From Telmatactis stephensoni (taxonomy: Eukaryota; Cnidaria; Anthozoa; Actiniaria; Isophelliidae), in contig JALIZF010001771.1 of the NCBI GenBank assembly GCA_029948255.1, positions 372,001 through 436,000 of the forward strand: a stretch of 64,000 nucleotides of DNA. The letters are read 5' to 3'. Position 1 is the first letter of the stretch. Each line of letters opens with the position of its first letter. The notes below the pieces were generated by a model that did not search any database, was not told where the DNA came from, and saw only the letters and a list, made by a program, of their open reading frames with translations. The translations under genes were made by a program, and so were the position numbers. Positions 47,789 to 57,809 of the stretch are shown here, in pieces.

Positions 47789-48486
47789 GTTCGTAGTCGC
47801 AAATGTGTATGCAAATTAGGCAGCATGGAAACGAGGCAGCGCACGTTTTGCCATCATCGCGACAACGTGACTCGGCTTCACTTGCGTCATATCGAAGCAA
47901 AGTGTGGTTTTCGCTGTGCTTGGATTTCGCCTTTGGTTTACAATGGATTGCTTACCTGCTGGGACGCTCAAAATACACACAAACGCACACGCCGTTCGTG
48001 GTAGACCCACACCAAAAGATGTCGAGCGTCAGTTTCGAAACGGGTCGTTCCACGAACTCAAAAGCCAAAGGAACTCAAAAGCTCAAAAGAACTCAAATGA
48101 AACTCAAATGAACTCAAATGAAACCGAAATGAACGTAATACACGAATACTCAGAACCAACAAATACTAACTCTTCAGTAAGCAGGGACTTGATTTACAAT
48201 TACTCTGAAGACGAGAGACAGACTGAATAACAACTCGTTTCCAATATATTTTGACTCAAGCGACAACTTGTCTGGCGATTGTCTGGCTCTTCGATTTGAG
48301 AATTTCAAGAATGTATTTCAATGTTCTCTGTAATTAAATGGTATGGCTAAAAGTTTTTGGCGTACAAACTAAAATAAATACTATTAGAAAGTCAATGATT
48401 ACAAAGCAACAGCTACTTTAAAATATCAAAGAAAATAGACAGAGGTCACTGAACAGGTCACCCAAACCAGGACAAACAGGACGGTG
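45633..48486. other. Intergenic or intronic, simple repeats only
   Basis: This contains a poly-G run near 45976-45993 and a poly-C run near 46883-46899, either of which may be sequencing-limited in length, and a (CTAT)n microsatellite at 47706-47787. 47430-47600 resembles 43545-43700 (CACATCCGGGA.CTGCGGTA block). No coding exon is supported. Confidence 0.5.
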
Positions 48487-48755
48487 TGCTTTCGTTAGCC
48501 TCCTCCGCAGGCTACTCCTTTCTATTGGTTTTCCTGTGGTAAATGAGGAGAGGGAGAGGGGGACTGGAACCAGAAGAGAGGAAAACTGGGGACGAGGGGG
48601 AGGAGAGAAAATGAAAACTCCTCACGTTTTTTCTTTCCCCCTGACCCCCTCCCCCCTCATCTTTTTTTGGCTCGCTCCCAGTCTCTCTTCTTTGCAACAG
48701 GAAGCCCAAGAGAAGAGATAAAAGGAGTTGCCTGCGGAGGAGGCTATGCTTTCGT
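48487..48755. mobile_element. 251 bp MITE with 9 bp target duplication
   Basis: The element at 48496-48746 has ends TAGCCTCCTCCGCAGGC and GCCTGCGGAGGAGGCTA, exact over 17 bp. It is flanked on both sides by TGCTTTCGT (48487-48495 and 48747-48755), a perfect 9 bp direct repeat. A 9 bp duplication fits Mutator-like elements. The core is purine-rich on one side, pyrimidine-rich on the other, and non-coding. Confidence 0.92.
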
Positions 48756-49154
48756 GACGCTACAACTAACATGTGAATCGCTGTTTAATACCCTAGCAGC
48801 TATAAAATTACTTAATAAATATCAGACATAAAGGCAGCTCATATCTAAATGCCTTTTTAATTGGAAATTTAGGATCGAGCCCGATACCTCCATGAGTTCA
48901 AATCAGCTTGCCGGCGAAGCAGACAAATATTCCGCCGTTCAGTACCGAACTCAAAACGTGACCAAACTGGCTTTAAAACATATTTATTCTCATGTCAGAC
49001 TGAATTCCACTTGGGCACGAGTAAACGCACTATGTGCGTCTAGTTTTAGTTAAATAATGAGGTTTTTTTGAAGGCAAAATTATAGATCAATTAAAGCAAT
49101 ACATATTTCTTTAAATGATAGATCATTGCTCTCACAAATTTAAACATTAAGTTT

Positions 49155-51731
49155 GGGCCCCACAGCATGAAAAGCTGTATTTACGTGTCCGTAAAGAATC
49201 CACAAAGGTTCCGTAAAGAAATAGTTTACGCCTCTTTACGGCATTATTTACAAGTGCGTAAAGATTGTATTTACGGTACTATCACGGTGATTGTAAAGGT
49301 GCCGGTACAGACATAATTTACCGGTATATTTACGGAGCTCAAAAGATCCGTAAATCTCACCTTAACGCATATAATCGTCATCGTAAAGATGCGCAAAAGC
49401 AATCTTTACGGGTATATTCGTGATGGAAAAGATGCGCAAAACCAGTATTTACGCGTACAATCGCCATCGTAAAGATGCGCAAAAGCAATCTTTACGGGTA
49501 TATTCGTGATGGAAAAGATGCGCAAAAGCAATCTTTACGGGTATATTCGTGATGGAAAAGATGCGCAAAACCAGTATTTACGCGTACAATCGCCATCGTA
49601 AAGATGCGCAAAAGCAATCTTTACGGGTATATTCGTGATGGAAAAGATGCGCAAAACCAGTATTTACGGGTATATTCGTGATGGAAAAGATGCGCAAAAT
49701 CACTATTTATGCATGCGTACAGTAGTCATCGTAAAGATACAAAAACCGACTTTCACGCGTACATTTTTAATCGTAAAAATCCCCAAAGCTACATTTACGC
49801 GCACTTCTAATCAAACTATGGAGAACAAAGAACTTTGCTACTATTTGCTAGGTTGTTTCATGGTTTTAGTGTTAGCGCTCTAAAGCAAATGTAATGACCT
49901 CCAAATCCTACATTTTGAGAAGCTTGTTCATATCATAGATATAAAACGATTTAAAGAGTAAATATATTTTATTCAAAAAACAGTAACCTTCTTAGTGAAA
50001 TTACATTTCAAAATCTCTAAATATATTTAAAATATTTGAATATCAAAATATACATAAAATACTCTGTTTCAACGTATCCAATACAGCATGATCTAGTCTT
50101 ATCAGTCCATTATACTAGAATTAAGGTATCGTAGCGCGACATTAGGTCATTTACTTGCTTGTAAACTGGAGACGGAAACAGTAAGCTTCGCAGACGGTCA
50201 AAGACCTTCGAATGGTCTTTAGCATCCTAGAAACAATCACATAAGAAACTTTTAATTATATCCACTTCTTTTGATGCTAATTCACCACGAAGATAAACGC
50301 GCTCTCGACTCATATGAATCAACTGCTCATTTCGCTCATTTCGATCTCGCGCGAGTCAAATCTTCCATAGAAACGGACTGACAACGCGTCATAACACTAT
50401 AGCTTACTTTTAAAATATAAATTTCAACAAATACTACTTACCAAAAAGTTATTTTAGCTTTAGAATCGATTGGAGATCGGTTAAATGTATGGCGCCAAGC
50501 ATCAGAACATAAGCTTAAATCCCAGTCACAATGTTAGCTTTTAAGCTGTTCTATCAGTTTCTTCTCGGCCAATATTTTTAAGTAAAAGTTTTTCTTTGTA
50601 TCTTTCATTGAATCGAGCAACAAGCTGAAGATCTTTGAGGCAATAGAGGGCATATTTATCGAGACAAACTTCATAGAATTCACGCGTGTTCAACAACCAT
50701 AACGAACATCAACGAATTTGTAATTGAGCGGCAAGAGTTCAAATATCAAATGGCGCGTCATGATTGGTCAGCTTTGGTAAATACTTCCGGTGATCGTGTT
50801 ATAATTAATTAAAATTGATTCGTTCCAGATTTGTTATTGAGTTCTTGAAGTAATCGACATAATCATCTGTAAAATTTAGCGGCCCTAAAGTGACCTAAAG
50901 GCAGCTTTGATATTTAAAATCTAATGTAATGCTTTTTCAACCACAGAAGACTATAACAGTCGATCCTAACAAAGTTAATAGAGTGGATCCTAACAAGTAG
51001 AACCGTAAACAATATTAGCAATCCTTTGGCAAAAGCATAAAGCCCAGAATAAACGTATCTGTTAAAAATACGTGTTGATCGCAGGTGATCGTGACGATTT
51101 CCTGACTACTGTAACAATCATAGTCGAAGATAACGTGTTCCTGACCAGTTTTTGAGTAGACTGTACTCAATATATTGAGTAAAAGCTGACTTATTTTACT
51201 CAAAGAAAAAAATTGGGTAGATAGTAAGTTTTTACTCAATCAGTATTGGGTGATAGCCGACTTTTACTCAAAGAAAGAATTAAACTAACCCATTCTAAAA
51301 ATAAAATTTTTGCAGTGTACATACCAAGATTTTTACATAGTTTTGCTTTTCTTGACATGTCTTTACGGTCTTCTCGAACCTTTACGGCAAACTTTACGAC
51401 GGAGTATTTACGGATCTTTATGACTTGTTTAAGGCAACTTTACAATACCTATATTTTTACGTGCCTTTACGTTTCTTTACGTGTTTTTACGGTCTTTTCG
51501 CACCTTTACGGTGAGCTTTACGACGGAATATTTACGGATCTTTATGCCTGTTTAAGGCAACTTTATAACAACAATATTTTTACGTTCCTTTACTGTATCT
51601 TTACGTTTCTTTACGATCTTTTCGCACCTTTACGCTCCTCCGTAAATATAACAGTAAATATCCATCAATCTTTACGCACCTTTAGGACTTACGTAAAGAA
51701 GTGTAAATACAGCATTTCATGCTGTGCCCAC
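49155..51731. mobile_element. 2.6 kb non-autonomous TIR element with TTTACG-rich ends
   Basis: The left end GGGCCCCACAGCATG...GCTGTATTTAC and the right end GTAAATACAGC...CATGCTGTGCCCACC are inverted over about 30 bp. Both subterminal regions (49170-49800 and 51340-51715) are packed with TTTACG or its complement CGTAAA; I count about 22 on the left and 18 on the right by hand. The left side contains a 43 bp minisatellite and the right side a roughly 125 bp duplication. The 1.5 kb centre (49850-51330) has no transposase-like frame. A smaller TACTCAA-rich insertion seems nested near 51150-51318. Dense subterminal hexamers are a hallmark of transposase-binding arrays in some hAT/Zisupton-like DNA transposons, but the superfamily is undetermined. 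Confidence 0.75.
49393..49760. repeat. 43 bp minisatellite inside the TTTACG element
   Basis: Two 43 bp unit types start with GATGCGCAAAA. One continues GCAATCTTTACGGGTATATT, the other CCAGTATTTACGCGTAC. They alternate over about eight units, and each carries at least one TTTACG or CGTAAA hexamer. Confidence 0.9.
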
Positions 51732-51975
51732 CTGTAAAGCATTTAAAGGAATTTTTAGGGAGTCAGTTGGATAATCATTAATAATATGAGCTAATGTAAT
51801 TTTTTAGCAAAAAAATAATAGACTTGAGTACGAAAGAACAAAAGAAAAAGATAACGAAGCAAAGAAAAAAGATAAAAAAGAAAAAAAAAAGAAAAAAATT
51901 ATATGTACCAGCCGGGAGTCGAACCCACGACCTTCGGAACTCGAGCCAGCAACGAACCGCTTGAGCTAATGAGCA
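51732..51975 (-). repeat. tRNA-derived SINE-like repeat
   Basis: On the minus strand, TAGCTCAAGCGGTTC (A box) and GGGTTCGACTCCC (B box) lie in a tRNA-like head at 51975-51904. An A/T-rich body and a TTTAAATGCTTTACAGG tail follow, homologous to 33186-33420 and 57328-57568. Acceptor arms do not pair, so it is not a functional tRNA. It abuts the right end of the TTTACG element. Confidence 0.7.
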
Positions 51976-52719
51976 ATTCACTGTTTTCAAGATGATATTT
52001 TTTGTACATATTGCTAATTTACGTTTGTAACTTCCTTACATCTGTTAAATATGTACAAATTATGAAAGAAGTTTCTCTATGAACCAAATATCGCTATTAA
52101 TAAAATAAATTACTCCATAAAAGTACTCATGATAGCCACCAAACGTAAACTTAATACGCATTTTTGATGCCGTTTCGGCCAGCGGGGCCGTAGCGGTTCG
52201 GCACGGCCAGTTTACTTTTTCGGCAGGTGGCACAGTTCGTACTCAAACTATGATTTTGTTTGCTTTTTATTTCAACATTTACTCTCGTGCTGATAGAGCA
52301 CAAACACTAAATGCTTGGATGGCTCGTTGATATTGGACTGGCGACGATTTTTGATTTTGGACTTGCGACGATGTTGTTTGAAGACAGCGACTGCAAATTA
52401 AAGTCCCGATTGTTTTCACATCCGAGAATCGAACAGCTCAACTTGGAGATGACGAATTCCAAGCTGCAGAGGGAGCTGAGAGTAGTTCAGTACAAAATGT
52501 GACAAGGAATAAGAAATTATCTATTCAGATCTATAGGCATTTTTGCCTATCTTCGCGGAGTGTCATGAGACCCGTGTACATGTAGACCACGAGGTATAAT
52601 GTCGAGGGTCGACATCGAGCTTAGATTCGATTAGATCGTGTTCCTAAAAATTCAGTGTTGCTTTGTACACAAATCTAAAACAGTTACATTACGTTCAAAG
52701 CTTCTCGAGGCTGCTATAC
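51976..52719. other. Intergenic, nothing firmly recognised
   Basis: A 63-codon plus-strand frame at 52311-52502 ends in a helical, coiled-coil-like segment (IEQLNLEMTNSKLQREL) but has no flanking exon signals or recognised family. Confidence 0.35.
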
Positions 52720-52973
52720 CAGGCTCGTATTAAACATGGTATATTTTCGTCTTGAATGATCCTGGGTTTTCGGCGAAAATTTTGATTCCTGAGCTCATAT
52801 TTTTAGAAATTTTTGATCCCTGATCCTTGGTGCAAAAAACTGAGCTGATCCCTGATCCTGATCCAATGTCCCTGATCCTTGATCCCACCCATTTGATCCC
52901 TGAGCCCTAGTCTCTGATCCCTGATCCTGGCCATAATTTGGAGCTTGATCCCATATATCATGTTACGAGCCTG
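52720..52973. mobile_element. 254 bp TIR element with TGATCCC tandem core
   Basis: CAGGCTCGTA and TACGAGCCTG form perfect 10 bp inverted ends, with partial further pairing (AACATGRTATA). The centre repeats TGATCCCTGATCC-type units about a dozen times with variants. It is non-coding; the target duplication is not clear. Confidence 0.7.
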
Positions 52974-53411
52974 CAATATTATTATATTATAACAGAAGTT
53001 ATCACCGTATCCTATTATCGGGAATAGGCCGGAAGTAAAGTTTCACAGACCGGAAGTTTACAGGAAAGTGAGTGAGTGAGTGAGTGAGTGACACAATAGG
53101 TTACTACCCTATGTATGCAATATTCTAGTTAGACAATAGATATAGATTGAATAGTGCCATTTCATGTTGTCATACACGAAGTACTAAGCTGATCATTTGC
53201 ATATTCGACCCCTCACAATAACTCATGGATTTGCAATCCACGAGTTAAAAATGATACAGTATAATAAAATGAAAAAAAAATTAATGGTAGCGCGCTGTAC
53301 CCTAATTTACCTGTATGGACAGCAGAACAGAATAGAAAATAGTTTTTTTTTCCTCTTTTTTTTCTCTCTATTTGTACTCATACCGAAATGCTTGTTATGT
53401 ACACATTACGC
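52974..53411. other. Intergenic, short repeats only
   Basis: This contains a (GAGT)6 microsatellite near 53067-53092 and a small hairpin, AACTCATGGATT / AATCCACGAGTT, at 53219-53246. No coding exon is supported. Confidence 0.5.
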
Positions 53412-53737
53412 ATTAGTAAAACATTTTTCACCATGGCTAGTGATTTTACTGGCTTTGACGTCAAGGAAAATCAGTCTTTTGATTGGCTAAAATGTAGGTT
53501 CATAAACGTTCTGTGTGCTCAGGACCTTGTCTTAACCAATCAAATCACGTCTACTAAGAGCACATTGCATACAAATTTGACAGGCTTTCAATAAATCACC
53601 TTGTATGTATGGCACGAGGTAGACTTTAGAAGACGACGTTGTTCAATTTGGTTGTGAAGTATTAACGACTAGAAATTGAAAATGGAGACGAAAGAAGATA
53701 TAGTTCAACCTGTTTTACTCGTCCGAGTGACACCAAG
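53412..53737 (+). pseudogene. Truncated duplicate of the SLC6 promoter and exon 1
   Basis: It is homologous to 43767-44097. The ATG at 53682 begins the same [18 protein letters not shown] reading as the SLC6 exon, but homology ends after 18 codons at 53737. There the sequence switches to an unrelated tyrosine-recombinase remnant. TM1 is absent, so it cannot encode a transporter. Confidence 0.85.
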
Positions 53738-53806
53738 ATGTCTAACTAACGAAATTAACATAACAGTTTTTTGCGACAAGGCTTTCAATGACAGTTCTTC
53801 GTTTGA

Positions 53807-53992
53807 TGGCCATTTTCTGAACAAGTTCAATACATTCTTGACATCCCACTGAGAGCATTGAAATGCTATTTGAAAAGGACTGCATGTCTACGTGGAAAAG
53901 AAACCAAGGTTTTTATCACCCACTCAAAACCATACCATGCAGCTAGCAAGGACACATTAAGAAGGTGGATAAAGTCATGCTTAGCAGAGTGA
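53807..53992 (+). pseudogene. Tyrosine recombinase remnant (Ngaro/DIRS/Crypton-like)
   Basis: One open stretch of about 60 codons between stops (TGA before 53807, TGA at 53990-53992) contains LDIPLRALKCYLKRT, VFITHSKPYHAASKDTLRRW and IKSCL. This is the pattern of the central part of animal YR-retrotransposon or Crypton-like tyrosine recombinases. The catalytic H-x-x-R and Tyr parts that should follow are missing. It is a short fragment with no start, stranded between the truncated SLC6 copy and the methyltransferase gene. Confidence 0.6.
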
Positions 53993-54087
53993 ATTTCATT
54001 TCATCTTTTGGTTTTCAAAAGTCCACTAAACGTCTGACGAAACCGCCTTTTCATAAATGGAGAATTTGCTTACCATCTCCAAAATGC

Positions 54088-54969
54088 TCATTTGCTGATC
54101 GCAAGAAAAACATCACATTTTTGTCCAAAACATTTTCCATCTCTAACCACCGTCTCACGTTCAATTACTGACATCACCCTCTCAAATTTCTCTTTTTGAA
54201 CCATGACACGAGAATTGATCGACTGCGTCAAAAAATCAAGCAAAAGATTTCCTTCGATGGAATCTTCGTCAAAGATTTTAGTAACCTCTATCTCGTAATC
54301 TTGTGAAAGACTCTTGTATTTCCACCCATTCTTGAGAATCATATCCGTAACTTCCTTTCCACTTACTTCTCCGTGATCAGCTTCGACCAAGACAGAACGA
54401 ATCAAATCGTTCTTTTTACCTATTACAATCACTACTTGGCCATTTTCTCGTAATTCTTTCTCAAGACAGTGTTTCAAACTTTGATCGACATCCATGAAAT
54501 ATATGCTGTGGTGAAAAAAGACCAAGTCAAACTTCATTAGTTTGTGTTGGTTGTTGTTGTCTTTGTTGTCGTGTACGTAGTCTTCAAAGGTTCCCGCACG
54601 AACATCACAAGTTGTCTTAGCTCTTAATGGCTCTGGTAACTTTTCAATGGCGTCCTTGTAGAGACCGAGCATGTAATGGCTTGGTTCAACAGCTCGAATG
54701 AACATTTTTACATTTCGATGCTTGTCATGTCGTTGTAGCTCTGCGTCTACTATTTGTAGCATTTCACAATCAATATCTCCATCTCCACTACCGACACTCA
54801 GGACACTGAACTGGTGACCACAACTTGTTTGGAGTATCTGGCTTACAACAGACGGAAGATGAAGCCTTAGAAATTCTTTATTCTTAGCAAATGCTCCAGA
54901 GCTTTCCTTAAATGTGTCATGACGTTTGGAATAGCCTTCTTCGCTGGTAAATGCTAAGTTCTTGTTCAT
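54088..54969 (-). CDS. Histamine N-methyltransferase-like SAM-dependent methyltransferase, single exon
   Basis: This is an intact 293-residue class I methyltransferase, presumably cytosolic, transferring methyl from S-adenosylmethionine to a small amine or an unknown acceptor. Motif I reads SVLSVGSGDGDID at residues 55-67, and the acidic strand-2 motif RAVEPS at 92-97 matches the HNMT VVEPS. FDLVFFHHSIYFM at 147-159 is the motif near the active site, and EGNLLLDFLT at 239-248 matches the HNMT C-terminal GDLLWDFLT block. Length agrees with vertebrate HNMT (292). There are no introns, whereas vertebrate HNMT genes have several; this could be ancestral in the lineage or a retrocopy, though no poly(A) tract is seen. 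A TIR element begins 47 bp upstream of the ATG. The true substrate is not established. Confidence 0.88.
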   Translation of the reverse strand: MNKNLAFTSEEGYSKRHDTFKESSGAFAKNKEFLRLHLPSVVSQILQTSCGHQFSVLSVGSGDGDIDCEMLQIVDAELQRHDKHRNVKMFIRAVEPSHYMLGLYKDAIEKLPEPLRAKTTCDVRAGTFEDYVHDNKDNNNQHKLMKFDLVFFHHSIYFMDVDQSLKHCLEKELRENGQVVIVIGKKNDLIRSVLVEADHGEVSGKEVTDMILKNGWKYKSLSQDYEIEVTKIFDEDSIEGNLLLDFLTQSINSRVMVQKEKFERVMSVIERETVVRDGKCFGQKCDVFLAISK

Positions 54970-55015
54970 TTTTTACAGTTGAAATATGATAGTCCATTAA
55001 CCTAGCAGTCTCAGC

Positions 55016-55585
55016 GGCAGGTCTAAAATGCGGACTGGTAAAATGCAGACTACAATCGGCGCCCACTTGCGAAAATATGGTCAAAATTCTACGTTTATGA
55101 ATTGTGACTTTATCCCCCTCGCCCCCTAAGCAATGTTGTCCACTGGTCAGATTCCAGGGTGGGAGACTTTTCTCACTTCAACATTGAATAGGGGGAGGGG
55201 GGAATGACTGAATTAAACAAACTTAGTTGCCAGTGGGGAGCAATTTAGTAAGATAGGTCCTTTTCTTCCACAAATGTGTCATTCAAATAGCCGCCGATTG
55301 TAGCTAAATTCTTTTAAAATCAAAATATATTGAATCTTCAAGCTGATTAAGAAAAGGAAGAGTAATATGAATATATCGAATTTCCGTCTTTAGGAGTAAA
55401 GTTGTTGCGTTTGAATGGCCATCAATTTTTTTCACAGTATTTCAATTATTATTAGAAATAAAATCTGTTTTTTTTTTTAAATGAAATTCAAGAAATCTAA
55501 AGGAGTTTTAAGCACTTTAGACTTATAAATATTACCAGTCTGCATTTTCCAGTCTGCATTTTCTAGTCTGCATTTTAGACCTGCC
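55016..55585. mobile_element. 570 bp TIR element upstream of the HNMT-like gene
   Basis: The left end GGCAGGTCTAAAATGC...ACTGG and the right end CTAGTCTGCATTTTAGACCTGCC are inverted. CCAGTCTGCATTTT units are repeated two or three times at each end. The core includes inverted ACAATCGGCG / CGCCGATTGT and is non-coding. It starts 47 bp upstream of the HNMT-like ATG. Confidence 0.75.
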
Positions 55586-55680
55586 TTGTGTACAAGTCTA
55601 AAATGCAGACTGGAAAATGCAGACTGGTAAAATGCAGATCAGCTAAGTTCTTTTAAAATCAAAATATGTTTATTATTAAG
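55586..55680. repeat. Partial second copy of the TCTAAAATGCAGACTGG element end
   Basis: Three TAAAATGCAGACTGG-type units at 55596-55638 continue into AGCTAAGTTCTTTTAAAATC, which also occurs inside the complete element near 55300. With the preceding right end it forms a palindrome of about 100 bp. Confidence 0.75.
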
Positions 55681-55950
55681 CCGATTCTTCTATCAGCTAG
55701 ATAACTATCAGATGGCTGCTTTTGCATTGTAATCAGTACTGAGCCGTGTTGTAGATAACTGGGAGCGAAACTCAATATGGATTTCACATATATATTTGCC
55801 AGTCGTTATATGTACACAAGATCGACTTTTTCTTTTTCTTTTATATTCCCAACGTATTTGTATATCATATATATTTTTGTATATTAATTACATTTAGCAT
55901 TAGAAGAGCCACCAAGTGGATTTTGCTAATAAACCATTATTATTATTATA

Positions 55951-56104
55951 AGCAAACGGTCCCGTCCGCGCGCACGTCAAAAATCAAATTCGTTTGAGAG
56001 CCTTGCGCGCGCGATGGCGAAGTTACTAAAAATAGCCTTAGCCACCACGAAATCGCACAGACATCAATACTGAGTTTCGCTCTCTTAGTATTATGGTCTC
56101 TTGG
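55951..56104. mobile_element. Partial copy of the CTHRC1-upstream foldback MITE
   Basis: It matches the core and right arm of 36285-36582 (CCCGTCCGCGCGCACG, GAGTTTCGCTCTCTTAGTA, ending GGTCTCTTGG) but lacks the left arm. Small deletions relative to the full copies are present. Confidence 0.8.
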
Positions 56105-57022
56105 TTGAAGTTATTGAGAGAGAAATAGATCTAATGAAATGTAGCAGCGATGCCACTCCTGGTAAAATGGGACTGGGGTTTCATTATGCTGATTTTAACA
56201 CAGCCTGTTTTTATCTCCGTGCTACAGTGCATTTTACTCGGCTCTATGACCATTTTAGAGTTGCTGTAGACAAGCCATTGAATCATCCCCTAAAACGAGG
56301 AAGATATTTTATACTCAAGGCATCTGTAGTTCCTCAGAGGACATTCTCAAGACAAATCAAGGCATGCAACAAGCATACGCCAGACTTGTATCCAAAGACC
56401 CACACAACGAAGTCTTTGGTCCCCCAGAAAATTTATTCAGAGTTCTAGACCAAAATGAATATGCAGACGATATGATGCACCTCTCGAAATTGTAAAGTAT
56501 ATTGTTGAAACAGCGGAGGAACTGCTCAGTTGGGTGAGGTTTAGGAAACACATAGTCAGTAAGGTAAATGAGTAAAAGCGTATGAAACAAATCAGAGTTA
56601 ATTCACCTTGTTACTGAAGTGAAGGACATACGACGATTGCGTGATAACTATTTCAACGTATGTTGTACAAGGGCGGTTCCAGGACTCAGACTGAGGAGTT
56701 TCACTTCATATTTTATATTGAGTACAAAACAACAAATACAGGTTATTAGTTGGGTAAGCGAAAAATACGGCTGTGTATTGTTCTTGATATTTTTCTTTCT
56801 TGACGTAAAAATGAATGTTTAAGTAAATATTTAAAGATGAGAAAGGGGATTCCCGGGAGCCCAAGGAAAAGTTTACTGTGTTTGCGTGCTTCCTTAAACC
56901 GTTTCAATTATCAAAACCGCGCGTGTCAATAAACAAGCTGCTGGTCTGCTTGATTAAGAAGGTAGTCCTCTTTGATTTCATTTCGACTGAATGTAATGAT
57001 TCCAAGTTTAATAAAGTCCCCT
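56105..57022. other. Junction region with an unrecognised protein-like remnant
   Basis: The plus-strand open frame 56101-56448 and an overlapping frame from ATG 56363 to TAA near 56495 (containing RLVSKDPHNEVFGPPENLF) look like one decayed protein with a frameshift; I do not recognise the family. 56872-57026 duplicates 41338-41497 and leads directly into the second segmental copy at 57023. Confidence 0.4.
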
Positions 57023-57327
57023 ATAATCGTTAGTAAATCCATGGATGCGTCGAGCTTGGGCTACCTGTGGTCCTATTATTGCGCAGTCAGCCCTTTCGCA
57101 AATCAAACCACCAATGGCATATATAACTCGTGGATTGGATTTACATCGAGTTCCAGTGATTTACGGCAGCTTCTCAGTTGGGCTTCCTGTGGTGGTCGCG
57201 ATCTACCCATTATTAGCCCATTCACTAACACCATGCGATTAATTGAATCGGTATCAGAATCAGACATCTTTAAAGCAATATATTTTTATTTTTGTTATTA
57301 TCAAATTTAAACCGAAAGATTGGACCG

Positions 57328-57568
57328 ACCTGTAAAGCTAGGTTTGTTTGGGAATTTTTTAATAGTCATTTTAAATGATCAAATATTAATAATATGAGTT
57401 ACTGTAACTTCTTTAGCGAAAAAATGAGACATTAGCTATAAAAGAAGAAAATATAATAATGAGGCAAAAGAAAAAAAGGGAAATATAATCTGAGTAGACT
57501 GACCTCACGAATTGAACTTTAGATCACTATGGCGGAAAGCCATAGTACCGTGGCCCATAAGGGACATA
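57328..57568 (-). repeat. tRNA-derived SINE-like repeat, duplication copy 2
   Basis: Counterpart of 33186-33420, with a tRNA-like head near 57500-57568 and body towards 57328. It differs by scattered substitutions and small indels. Confidence 0.6.
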
Positions 57569-57743
57569 CAAGATGCAAGATGTAAGATGCAAGATGCAAG
57601 ATGCACGCAAGATGTAAGATGCAAGACTGTCCAATGCAAGATGTAAAACGTAACGTTTTAACGTGATAACGTAACGTTTTAACGTGTAAGATGTAACGTC
57701 AGTGTAACAATCAAAACATTTTTTAGTATTGATGTTGAACTAT

Positions 57744-57749
57744 TTTATT
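57744..57749 (-). terminator. Polyadenylation signal of CTHRC1-like copy 2
   Basis: AATAAA on the minus strand, about 60 bp after the stop at 57810-57812, conserved with copy 1. Confidence 0.65.
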
Positions 57750-57809
57750 ATTAAAGACATTTTCCAGTGGCCTTTAATCAAGTTTAACTTTGTTTCAAAT
57801 GGAAAGCAG

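Noticed and set aside
47803..48230. Overlapping plus-strand frames of 102 and 108 codons
   Set aside because: The end is built from AACTCAAATG repeats, the two frames compete, and no family signature is visible.
49393..49760. CRISPR-like array
   Set aside because: Units are contiguous and variant, without unique spacers, and lie in a eukaryotic transposon-like element; it is a minisatellite.
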